A DNA stretch of 64,000 nucleotides from Nephthysia sp036513515 (GTDB lineage Bacteria; Chloroflexota; Dormibacteria; Dormibacterales; Dormibacteraceae), in contig DATBYW010000113.1 of assembly GCA_036513515.1 (NCBI GenBank), positions 1 to 64,000 on the forward strand. Reading direction: 5' to 3'. The notes under the pieces are model-generated. The model ran no database searches and had not been told where the DNA came from. It saw only the letters and a program-made list of their open reading frames with translations. Position 1 is the first letter of the stretch. The number at the start of each line of letters is the position of its first letter. Positions 41,943-49,072 of the stretch are shown here, piece by piece. Both the position numbers and the translations under genes were made by a program.

Positions 41943-43213
41943 GCCGCCATGCGGCCAGCCAGCTGGCCGGGAGTGGCCTCCTCGATCAGGACCTGCACCA
42001 TCTCTCCAGGCTGAACCCTCGACTGCTTGACGATGACCCGCTTGCCCTGCCGGTTGCGCCCATATGGGCGCCCAAGTCCGTCCGTCCCTTCCACCAGAAC
42101 CTCCGCCGTGCGGCCCACCCAGCGCGCTGTGCGCCGTCCGGCGATCTGCCGCTGCAGCGCCAGCAGGTCGTTGATCCGCCTGCGCTTTTCGTCCGCCGAG
42201 ACGTCGTCCGGCCAGCGCCCTGCCGCGAAGGTTCCCGGGCGCGGCGAGTACTGGGCAAGGTGGACGACGTCGAACTCGATCTCCTCCAGCAGCCGGCGGG
42301 TGTTGAGGAACATCTCCTCCGTCTCGCCGGGGAAGCCCACGATCACGTCGGTATAGAGGCCCAGGTCGGGCATCAGCCGCCTGGCCTTGTCGACGATGGC
42401 GCGATAGTGGCGCACCTGGTAGCCGCGCGCCATCCGCTTCAAAACCGAGTCATCGCCGGATTGAACCGGCAGCTGCAGCTCGTGGGCGACCTTCGTGGAG
42501 GCCGCCATGACCTGGAGCAGCTCGATCTCCAGGTCTTGAGGGTGCGAGGTCATGAAGCGGACTCGGCGGAGTCCTTCCAGCTTCTCGACCTCGCGCACCA
42601 GCGCAGCCAGGCCGCCGCTCCCCTCAGGATCCCGGTAGTCGTCGACATTCTGGCCGAGGAGGACCACCTCTCGCGCTCCGTCCGCGACGGCCCTGCGGCA
42701 CTCCTCGAGAACCTGCCGCAGAGGCACGTGAACCTCCCGACCGCGCACCCGGGGCACGATGCAGAAGGTGCAGTTGTGATCGCAACCCTGGATGACGTTG
42801 ACGTAGTGGCTGATCCCCGTGCGGCCGGCCACCGGCAGCGGCTCTCCCAGCGTCCAGTCGTAGCGCGTTCCGAGCTCGGTCAGGAACGACCCGTAGTCGC
42901 CGATCGGGACGACGGCGTCGAGGTGGGGAAAGCGCTGCTTCAGCTCGTCGCCTTCTTTGCCCACCAGGCACCCGGTGAGGGCGATCGTGCGACCGGGCTC
43001 TTTCCAGCCGCGCAGTTCGTGGAGTTTGGAGTAGACCTTGTCCTCGCTGGCCTGCCGGACTACGCAGGTGTTCAGGATGGCGATGTCAGCCTGCTCCATG
43101 TCGGGAGCTTCGAGGTAGCCGGCGGCCAGGAGCTGGCGGGAAAGGCCTTCGGAGTCAGCCAGGTTCATCTGGCAGCCGATGGTCCAGACTGCGAAGCTAC
43201 GCGCCCTGGTCAG
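41939..43213 (-). CDS. miaB: tRNA-2-methylthio-N6-dimethylallyladenosine synthase MiaB (probable CTG start)
   Basis: The radical-SAM cluster is CDHNCTFC in GCDHNCTFCIVPRVRGRE, the N-terminal UPF0004 domain binds a second Fe-S cluster, and a TRAM domain ends the protein. The first ordinary start (ATG 43168) would remove the first UPF0004 cysteine. The in-frame codons just upstream encode RSFAVWTIGCQMN, the exact family N-terminus, and the only suitable initiation codon before the spoVS stop is a CTG overlapping it (CTGA, 43213-43211), giving 424 residues with C14. MiaB methylthiolates i6A37 in tRNA. The start is inferred from the conserved cysteine. Confidence 0.93.
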   Translation of the reverse strand: MTRARSFAVWTIGCQMNLADSEGLSRQLLAAGYLEAPDMEQADIAILNTCVVRQASEDKVYSKLHELRGWKEPGRTIALTGCLVGKEGDELKQRFPHLDAVVPIGDYGSFLTELGTRYDWTLGEPLPVAGRTGISHYVNVIQGCDHNCTFCIVPRVRGREVHVPLRQVLEECRRAVADGAREVVLLGQNVDDYRDPEGSGGLAALVREVEKLEGLRRVRFMTSHPQDLEIELLQVMAASTKVAHELQLPVQSGDDSVLKRMARGYQVRHYRAIVDKARRLMPDLGLYTDVIVGFPGETEEMFLNTRRLLEEIEFDVVHLAQYSPRPGTFAAGRWPDDVSADEKRRRINDLLALQRQIAGRRTARWVGRTAEVLVEGTDGLGRPYGRNRQGKRVIVKQSRVQPGEMVQVLIEEATPGQLAGRMAA

Positions 43214-43494
43214 CGGACCTCCACGAGGAGCCGTATTCCCGTCCGCTCCTCACCATCGATCGAGATATCGATGAACGAGGGGATGCACACGAGCTCGAGT
43301 CCGCCGGGCGCCACGTAGCCACGCGAGATCGCGATGGCCTTGATCGCCTGGTTGATGGCGCCGGCGCCAATCGCCTGAACCTCGACACGACCCTGGTTTC
43401 GGATCACTCCGGCGATCGCCCCGGCGACGGCCACAGGCTTGGAGGTGGCGGATACCTTCAGTATCTCCACCGGGCTGCGGCCCTCCCCCGTCAT
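43210..43494 (-). CDS. spoVS: SpoVS-family (Alba-like) protein
   Basis: About 94 residues. VEILKVSATSKPVAVAGAIAG, VQAIGAGAINQAIKAIAISRGYVAPGG (mark: AIGAGAINQAIKAIA) and IPSFIDISIDGEERTGIRL match B. subtilis stage V sporulation protein S over the whole length. The family has an Alba-like fold and occurs in many non-sporulating bacteria, where its role is unclear. Here it follows ymdB, as often elsewhere. ATG 43494 has GGGGGAG nine bases ahead. A TTG at 43515 overlapping the ymdB stop is an alternative. It does not by itself show that the organism sporulates. Confidence 0.93.
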   Translation of the reverse strand: MTGEGRSPVEILKVSATSKPVAVAGAIAGVIRNQGRVEVQAIGAGAINQAIKAIAISRGYVAPGGLELVCIPSFIDISIDGEERTGIRLLVEVR

Positions 43495-43511
43495 TGCTGC
43501 ACGCTCCCCCG

Positions 43512-44300
43512 TCAATTGTGTTCTCGATCTATGCGTTGAATTGAGATGGCCCGTCCCGTGGGCCTGCTAATCGTAACCAGTACGGAATTGAAAGTCACGA
43601 TGCCCGTGGCGGTCTCGAACCGGTGGGGCATCCCCGTCAGGAAGCGCTGGAGCGCTGCTTGTTTATCCACGCCGATCACGCTGTCGCGAGGCCCAACCAT
43701 ACCAACGTCAGTCACATAAGCGGTACCTCCAGGTAGGACTCGCTGGTCTGCCGTGGGGACGTGGGTGTGCGTGCCGACCAAGGCGCTCACCCTTCCGTCG
43801 AGATGCCAACCCATGGCCTGCTTCTCACTCGTGGCTTCCGCATGCATGTCGCAAAAGATGATCTTCAAGTCAGGGTGGGCCTCCAGCACCTGGTCGGCCA
43901 CCCGAAAGGGGTCATCGAGGTCGGGCATGAAGAGGCGTCCCTGCAGGTTGAGCACGAGCACCTTTTCGCCGTCCGCCTCCACGACCCGCGCCCCGGTTCC
44001 GGGCACGCCTGGCGGAAAGTTGTGAGGGCGCAGCACGTCGTCCAGCCCGGCCACCTCTTCGACGAACTGCTTCTGGTCCCAGACGTGGTTGCCGGTGGTG
44101 ATAATGTCGGCTCCGGCCGACCGGATCTCGGCCGCCGTCTTGGCCGTGATCCCGAAGCCGCCTGCCGAGTTCTCGCCGTTGACTATCGTGAGGTTTGGCC
44201 GGTACTGCGACTTGAGCCCGGGCAAAAGTGCGGTAACTGCCTCCCGGCCCGGGCGCCCCACCACGTCGGCCACGAAGAGAATGCGAAAGTCGTCGCTCAC
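43512..44300 (-). CDS. ymdB: YmdB-family metallophosphoesterase (cyclic-nucleotide phosphodiesterase)
   Basis: The protein has 262 residues from GTG 44300, matching the 264 of B. subtilis YmdB. Metal-binding motifs in order: FVADVVGRPGRE, NGENSAGGFGIT, TTGNHVWDQKQ, FCDMHAEATSEK and GTHTHVPTAD. YmdB-type enzymes hydrolyse cyclic nucleotides and affect biofilm and sporulation decisions in Bacillus. The frame upstream to 44387 has no family resemblance. In Bacillus ymdB is next to rny, and the same neighbourhood is kept here, although a strong terminator separates them. Confidence 0.95.
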   Translation of the reverse strand: MSDDFRILFVADVVGRPGREAVTALLPGLKSQYRPNLTIVNGENSAGGFGITAKTAAEIRSAGADIITTGNHVWDQKQFVEEVAGLDDVLRPHNFPPGVPGTGARVVEADGEKVLVLNLQGRLFMPDLDDPFRVADQVLEAHPDLKIIFCDMHAEATSEKQAMGWHLDGRVSALVGTHTHVPTADQRVLPGGTAYVTDVGMVGPRDSVIGVDKQAALQRFLTGMPHRFETATGIVTFNSVLVTISRPTGRAISIQRIDREHN

Positions 44301-44440
44301 AGCGCGGCGGTTCCGCACAGACGGTGCCGGGCTTTCGTCCCGGGGGCGGGGACCAACCCTGTGTCCTGTTCGAGCGTCAAGGCTCAAGGAAAACAGAAAT
44401 CGGCGGCCCGGGGGCGAGAAGTCGCGACGATCGCTTCGAC

Positions 44441-44473
44441 AAAAAAAGGAGAGGCCCGGTTTCGGGCCTCTCC
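44441..44473 (-). terminator. Rho-independent terminator after rny
   Basis: On the minus strand an 11-bp perfect GC stem (GGAGAGGCCCG / CGGGCCTCTCC, 4-base loop) is followed by seven T residues. It begins 3 nt after the rny stop and separates rny from the ymdB-spoVS-miaB series, which must then have its own promoter in 44301-44440. Confidence 0.95.
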
Positions 44474-44475
44474 CT

Positions 44476-46035
44476 TTACTTTGCGTACTCGGTGGCGCGC
44501 GTCTCGCGCACTACGGTGACTCTGATCTGTCCTGGGTAGCTGAGCTCGCTCTCGATTCGTTTGGCGATGTCACGAGCCATCAGCTGGGCGGAGGAATCAT
44601 CGATCTGTTCCGGCCGAACCAGGATTCTCACCTCGCGGCCGGCCTGGATCGCGTATGACTGCTGAACGCCTTTGAATGAGTTGGCGATCTCCTCGAGCTT
44701 CTCGAGGCGCTTGATGTAGGCGTCCAGGGTCTCCCGGCGGGCGCCGGGACGCGCCGCCGAGATGGCGTCGGCGGCGATCAGGAGGACCGCCTCCATCGTA
44801 TGTGGCTCCTCGTCGTAGTGATGCGCGCGGACGGCGTGCACCACGGGGGCGGGAACCCCGTGCCGCTGGATAAGGTCGGCTCCAATGACGGCGTGCGACC
44901 CCTCGACCTCATGGTCGATGGACTTGCCGATGTCGTGGAGAAGCCCCGCCATCTTGGCGAGGCGAACGTCGGCGCCGATCTCCGACGCCATCATGGCGGC
45001 CAGGTGGGCCACTTCCTTGGAGTGGCCCAGTACCTGCTGGCCGTAACTGGTGCGGAACCGGAGGATGCCGAGATGCCGGACGATCTCCGGGTGAAGGCCC
45101 TGGATACCGACGTCCAGGACCGCCGCCTCGCCCTCCTCCTTGATGCGCTGCAAGACTTCCTGCCGCGCCTTGGTCACCGTCTCTTCAATGCGGGCGGGAT
45201 GGATCCGCCCGTCCACGATCAGCTTGTTCAATGCTGTCCGGGCCACCTCTCGACGGACCGGATCGAAGCCGCTGATGACCACCGCCTCAGGCGTGTCATC
45301 GATGATCAGGTCGATCCCGGTGGCCTGCTGAAGGGCCCGGATGTTCCGTCCTTCTCGGCCGATGATGCGACCTTTGATCTCTTCGTTGGGGAGCGGCAGC
45401 ACGGAGACCGAGGTCTCCGCGGTTTGATCCGCCGCTATGCGCTGGATGGCCTCCGTCACGATTGCCCGGGCGCGCTTCTCGCTCTCGTCTCGGGCCGCGA
45501 GCTCCGCGTCGCGGACTCGCCGTGCGACCTCGCCTTGCAGGTCCTGTTCGACCTGCCCCAAGAGCACTCCCTGTGCTTCTTGCCGGGTCATGTTCGCGAC
45601 CCGCTCCAGCTCTCTGAATTGCTGTTTGATGGACTCCTCGAGTTCGACACGCATCTCCTCGAGGCCCCGCTCCCTAGCTCCGATGCCCTGCTCCCGCCGT
45701 TCGACCTCTGCGATCCGGCGCTCCAGGGTTTCCTCCTTGTGGTGCAATCGCCTCTCGGACGCCTGGGCCTGGGCGCGGATCTCCCGCGCCTCCTGCTCCG
45801 CGGCAGTCCGGGTCCTGACAGCCTCCTCCTTGGCCTCGAGCAGCCGCTCCTTGGCAGCGCTCTCGACGTCGGCGAGACGTTGTCGGGCCTGCGCCTCTGC
45901 TGCCGTACGCTCGGCTAGCTCGGCGCTCTGACTCCGCTGGTAGGCGTTCCTGGTGAGGAGAAATACGACCCCCCCGGCTAGGACTGCGGTCGCCACCAAC
46001 AAAACGACGACGTATATCGACATTGGTTGGCTCAC
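44476..46035 (-). CDS. rny: Endoribonuclease Y
   Basis: The protein has 519 residues. An N-terminal membrane helix (VVVLLVATAVLAGGVVFLL, residues 8-26) is followed by a long charged coiled coil (about 30-200), a KH domain (EEIKGRIIGREGRNIRALQQATG, mark GRIIGREGRNIRAL) and an HD domain with GLLHDIGKSIDHE. RNase Y starts mRNA decay at the membrane in many Gram-positive and related bacteria. It has a good Shine-Dalgarno (AGAGGTGAG) and a strong terminator. RNase J is encoded 7 kb away, so both major degradosome nucleases are present. Confidence 0.97.
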   Translation of the reverse strand: MSQPMSIYVVVLLVATAVLAGGVVFLLTRNAYQRSQSAELAERTAAEAQARQRLADVESAAKERLLEAKEEAVRTRTAAEQEAREIRAQAQASERRLHHKEETLERRIAEVERREQGIGARERGLEEMRVELEESIKQQFRELERVANMTRQEAQGVLLGQVEQDLQGEVARRVRDAELAARDESEKRARAIVTEAIQRIAADQTAETSVSVLPLPNEEIKGRIIGREGRNIRALQQATGIDLIIDDTPEAVVISGFDPVRREVARTALNKLIVDGRIHPARIEETVTKARQEVLQRIKEEGEAAVLDVGIQGLHPEIVRHLGILRFRTSYGQQVLGHSKEVAHLAAMMASEIGADVRLAKMAGLLHDIGKSIDHEVEGSHAVIGADLIQRHGVPAPVVHAVRAHHYDEEPHTMEAVLLIAADAISAARPGARRETLDAYIKRLEKLEEIANSFKGVQQSYAIQAGREVRILVRPEQIDDSSAQLMARDIAKRIESELSYPGQIRVTVVRETRATEYAK

Positions 46036-46269
46036 CTCTAGTTATTCGGTTGTGAAGGTGCTGAACCAAAGCGAGGGGATGGTTGAGCTCCTCGCGGGTG
46101 GTCAGAACGTTCGGTAGCGCGCACGTCACCGACGCGCCGCGCGCGTTACTCTGCGATTTTAGGACCGAGACGCCTCTTTGTTCAAAGGCGAGGCGGCCTG
46201 GCGCGGGCCTGGAAGGTCAGGAAAACCCCTCCAGACCCGTCCTCCAGGGGTCGAGAGGACCCTTCTCCC

Positions 46270-46737
46270 CTACTCCAGCTCGAGCCGCAAGGCCTCCCGA
46301 ATCACCTCTCGGCTGAAACCTCGGCGCTGGAGCCGGGCCGCGGCACGGTTGGGATCGCGCACGCTGAGGCTGGCTGCGAGACGGGCGGCGGCCGCCACCT
46401 GCTCCTCCCGGCTCAGTCCCTCGAGGGCCGTCGCGACCAGCGAGCGGGACAGGCCTTTGGCAGCCAGCTCCGCAGCGATCAGGGCCGGACCGCGGGCCCC
46501 CGCCCGTCGGGAAACCAGGGCGCGGGCGTAGGCGTCGTCATCGAGGTAGCCGTGGGCGGCGGCGCGCCCGAGCACCTCCTCCACCTCCTCGGCGGGGCAG
46601 CCGCGCTGGCGTAGCTTGCGGCGAAGCTCGGCCGTCGAGTGAGGCCGAAGCGCAAGCAGGCGCAGGGCGACCGCGTAGCCGTCAGGCGGTGGGGCTGAGG
46701 ACGGCTGCCCGCTACCCCTCTTCGAGGCCAGCGCCAC
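46270..46737 (-). CDS. recX: RecA regulator RecX
   Basis: The protein has 155 residues. Three-helix RecX repeats include YAVALRLLALRPHSTAELRRKL, GYLDDDAYARALV and RRGFSREVIREAL. RecX modulates RecA filament growth. The gene overlaps the end of recA by about 26 bp and shares the recA transcript, so it should be SOS-induced along with it. A gap of about 230 bp to rny downstream holds no gene that I can see. Confidence 0.9.
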   Translation of the reverse strand: MALASKRGSGQPSSAPPPDGYAVALRLLALRPHSTAELRRKLRQRGCPAEEVEEVLGRAAAHGYLDDDAYARALVSRRAGARGPALIAAELAAKGLSRSLVATALEGLSREEQVAAAARLAASLSVRDPNRAAARLQRRGFSREVIREALRLELE

Positions 46738-47758
46738 TACGCACCGCGGCAGACGTCCTCAGCGGGGCGCTGGCCTGGCCAGCCGCCTTCTCGTGCACCC
46801 TCGCCTCTATCTCGCCGGCCAGGGTGGGGTTCTCGCGAAGGTAGTTTCGGACGTTCTCGCGACCCTGCCCGAGGCGCACGTCACCGTAGGACATCCAGGT
46901 GCCGCTCTTCTCGATGACGCCGTACTCAACCGCAGCGTCGATGAGACCGCCTTCCCTGGAGATGCCTTCGTTGAAGAGGATGTCGAACTCCGCCGAGCGG
47001 AAGGGAGGCGCGACCTTGTTCTTGACGACCTTCACCTTCACGCGGGCGCCGACGCTGTCCAGGCCGGACTTGATGACCTCCACCTTCCGGATGTCCAGCC
47101 GTATAGAGGCATAGAACTTGAGGGCACGCCCGCCGGGCTGCGTCTCCGGATTGCCGAACATGATCCCGACCTTCTCTCGAAGCTGGTTCAAGAAGATCAC
47201 CGTCGCGTTCGACTTGGAGATCGCGGCGGTCAGCTTGCGGAGAGCCTGGGACATCAGCCGGGCCTGAAGGCCTACGTGGCTGTCGCCCATGTCTCCTTCG
47301 ATCTCAGCTTTGGGAACGAGGGCGGCGACCGAGTCGATGACTATGACATCGACCGCGCCGCTCCGGACCAGCACCTCCACGATCTCCAGGGCCTGCTCTC
47401 CGGTGTCGGGCTGGCTGATCAGGAGGTCGTCGATGCTGACGCCGATCCGGGAGGCGTAGAGGGGATCGAGCGCGTGTTCGGCGTCCACGAAAGCCGCGAT
47501 CCCGCCCTGCTTCTGGGCCTCGGCGACGACGTGGAGCGCGACGGTGGTCTTGCCCGCCGACTCCGGTCCATAGATCTCCACCACGCGGCCGCGGGGCATG
47601 CCGCCGACACCGAGGGCCAGATCGAGGGGCAGGGTGCCGGTCGGGATGACGGTCACGTCACGCGTGCCCGCGACCTCACCTAGCTTCATGATCGAACCCT
47701 TGCCGTAGCTGCGTTCGATCTGCTGTATCGCTGTACTGAGTGCCTTTTCCTTCTCCAC
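46712..47758 (-). CDS. recA: Recombinase RecA
   Basis: The protein has 348 residues from GTG 47758, which has AGGAGG four bases upstream and begins EKEKALSTAIQQIERSYGKGS, the usual RecA N-terminus. Walker A is GPESAGKTT, Walker B region VIVIDSVAALVPKAEI, with loop 1 GDSHVGLQARLM and loop 2 NQLREKVGIMFGNPETQPGG. The frame stays open to 47869 with an atypical Ser-rich sequence, so a longer form starting at ATG 47854 cannot be excluded. RecA drives homologous recombination and LexA cleavage. Its promoter has an SOS box. Confidence 0.97.
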   Translation of the reverse strand: MEKEKALSTAIQQIERSYGKGSIMKLGEVAGTRDVTVIPTGTLPLDLALGVGGMPRGRVVEIYGPESAGKTTVALHVVAEAQKQGGIAAFVDAEHALDPLYASRIGVSIDDLLISQPDTGEQALEIVEVLVRSGAVDVIVIDSVAALVPKAEIEGDMGDSHVGLQARLMSQALRKLTAAISKSNATVIFLNQLREKVGIMFGNPETQPGGRALKFYASIRLDIRKVEVIKSGLDSVGARVKVKVVKNKVAPPFRSAEFDILFNEGISREGGLIDAAVEYGVIEKSGTWMSYGDVRLGQGRENVRNYLRENPTLAGEIEARVHEKAAGQASAPLRTSAAVRSGAGLEEG

Positions 47759-47872
47759 GGTGCCTCCTGGTGGTGCTGTGTCTGAGCTGGATCGATTGCT
47801 GCTGATGTCAGTCTGAGATCTTTCCTGGGATGGGTCAAAGTGCTTAACAGGCATGGTGGGTCGAACCACTAG

Positions 47873-47901
47873 ATGATACGAACGGTTGTTCGACAGGTCA
47901 A
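47873..47901 (-). promoter_or_regulatory. recA promoter with LexA box in the spacer
   Basis: On the minus strand TTGACC (47901-47896), a 17-bp spacer and TATCAT (47878-47873) form a near-consensus promoter. The spacer holds CGAACAACCGTTCG (47892-47879), a perfect LexA-type box. The predicted transcript start near 47866 leaves a leader of about 108 nt before the GTG start of recA. Confidence 0.9.
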
Positions 47902-47930
47902 GCTGGCAGCTCGGCTGACAGGTGGGCAGC

Positions 47931-49001
47931 TCAGGCTGGAAGGTGGGCCAGGATCAGGTTCAGTGCCTCGTCGACCGCCCGCCGGCGGTTCTCCCAGCGG
48001 TCTCCGTCGAACCTGAAGCCGCGACCCTCTCCCGGACCTTCGCCCGCCAGCCAGATGTGGGTCAATCCCACCGGCTTGTCTGAGCCGTCGGCCTCAGGGC
48101 CGGCGATCCCGGTCACTGACAGCCCCAGATCAGCCAGGAGGAGCCGCCGAACCCCCTCCGCCATGGCCCTGGCGACCTCGGCGCTGACGGCACCGTGGGT
48201 CTCCAGCAGCTCCTCCGGCACCCCCAGCACCGCCTTCTTGGCCAGGTTTGAGTAGGCCACCACGCCGCCCTGGAAATAGGCCGAGCTCCCCGGCTGGTCT
48301 GTGAGCGCGGCCGCCAGGAGGCCGCCGGTGCAGGACTCCGCCACGGCGACCGTCAGCTGCCCGGCCGCCAGCTTTTCCCCGATCCGCCGAACCAGCGGGT
48401 TGACAGGCGACTCGGCACCTGGAGCCCCGCCGCCGGGCACCGCCAGCGGCTCATGAGGATGCCGCCCGTCGGCGCGCTGCAGGATGTGCCGGAAGCGCCA
48501 GAGGTAGTCGAGGCCGCTGAGGACGGTGAAGGCCACGGCAAAGCCCACCACCAGCGAGGCGGAGAAATGCAGGGACGGGTAGGGCCGCTGCAGGATGAGG
48601 AGCAGGACGGCGAGCACCTGGGACACGGTCTTGGTCTTGCCGAACGGCGTGGCGGAGATCACCCTCCCCTGGCTGGCGCTCAAGGACCGGAGCACGGTGA
48701 TGAGCAGCTCACGGCCGAAGATGATCACCACGATCCACGCGGCCAGCGCGCCCAGCTGCACGAGGACGATCAGCACCGAGAGGATGAAGAGCTTGTCCGC
48801 CAGGGGGTCGAGGAACTTGCCCAGCTCGGTCACCTGGCGGCGCCGGCGGGCGAGGTTACCGTCCAGGGTGTCGGTCAGCGAGGCGGCCACGAAGACGCCG
48901 GCCGCAATGAGGTCGTGGCGGGGGAAATCCGCCAGCAGGAGCACCATCAAGACCGGGATTGCGGCTAGCCGGCTGGCGGTGAGCGCGTTCGGGAGGTTCA
49001 T
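47931..49001 (-). CDS. Fusion of phosphatidylglycerophosphate synthase (PgsA) and CinA/PncC amidase
   Basis: The protein has 356 residues. Residues 1-175 are a CDP-alcohol phosphatidyltransferase with several membrane helices and the complete motif D44-x2-D47-G48-x2-A-R-x8-G61-x3-D65-x3-D69. It makes phosphatidylglycerophosphate. Residues about 200-356 are a CinA C-terminal domain (AVAESCTGGLLAAALTDQPGSS, TGIAGPEADGSDKPVG), which deamidates nicotinamide mononucleotide in NAD recycling. A short Gly/Pro linker joins them with no stop. Separate pgsA, cinA and recA genes are neighbours in many bacteria, so the fusion probably arose from such a row. It would place the amidase at the membrane. Confidence 0.92.
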   Translation of the reverse strand: MNLPNALTASRLAAIPVLMVLLLADFPRHDLIAAGVFVAASLTDTLDGNLARRRRQVTELGKFLDPLADKLFILSVLIVLVQLGALAAWIVVIIFGRELLITVLRSLSASQGRVISATPFGKTKTVSQVLAVLLLILQRPYPSLHFSASLVVGFAVAFTVLSGLDYLWRFRHILQRADGRHPHEPLAVPGGGAPGAESPVNPLVRRIGEKLAAGQLTVAVAESCTGGLLAAALTDQPGSSAYFQGGVVAYSNLAKKAVLGVPEELLETHGAVSAEVARAMAEGVRRLLLADLGLSVTGIAGPEADGSDKPVGLTHIWLAGEGPGEGRGFRFDGDRWENRRRAVDEALNLILAHLPA

Positions 49002-49072
49002 CCCCGATGCATTCTGGCGCCAGAGGCGGCGTGAATGGACGCCGGATGCCGAATCAGCGGCTTTCGAAGGGC

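Noticed and set aside
43210..43494. Evidence for endospore formation from SpoVS
   Set aside because: SpoVS homologues are widespread in non-sporulating lineages and no other sporulation gene is in the window.
44301..44440. LexA box before ymdB
   Set aside because: Only a half-site (CTCGAACAGG) is present in the probable spacer. The GTTCG half is missing.
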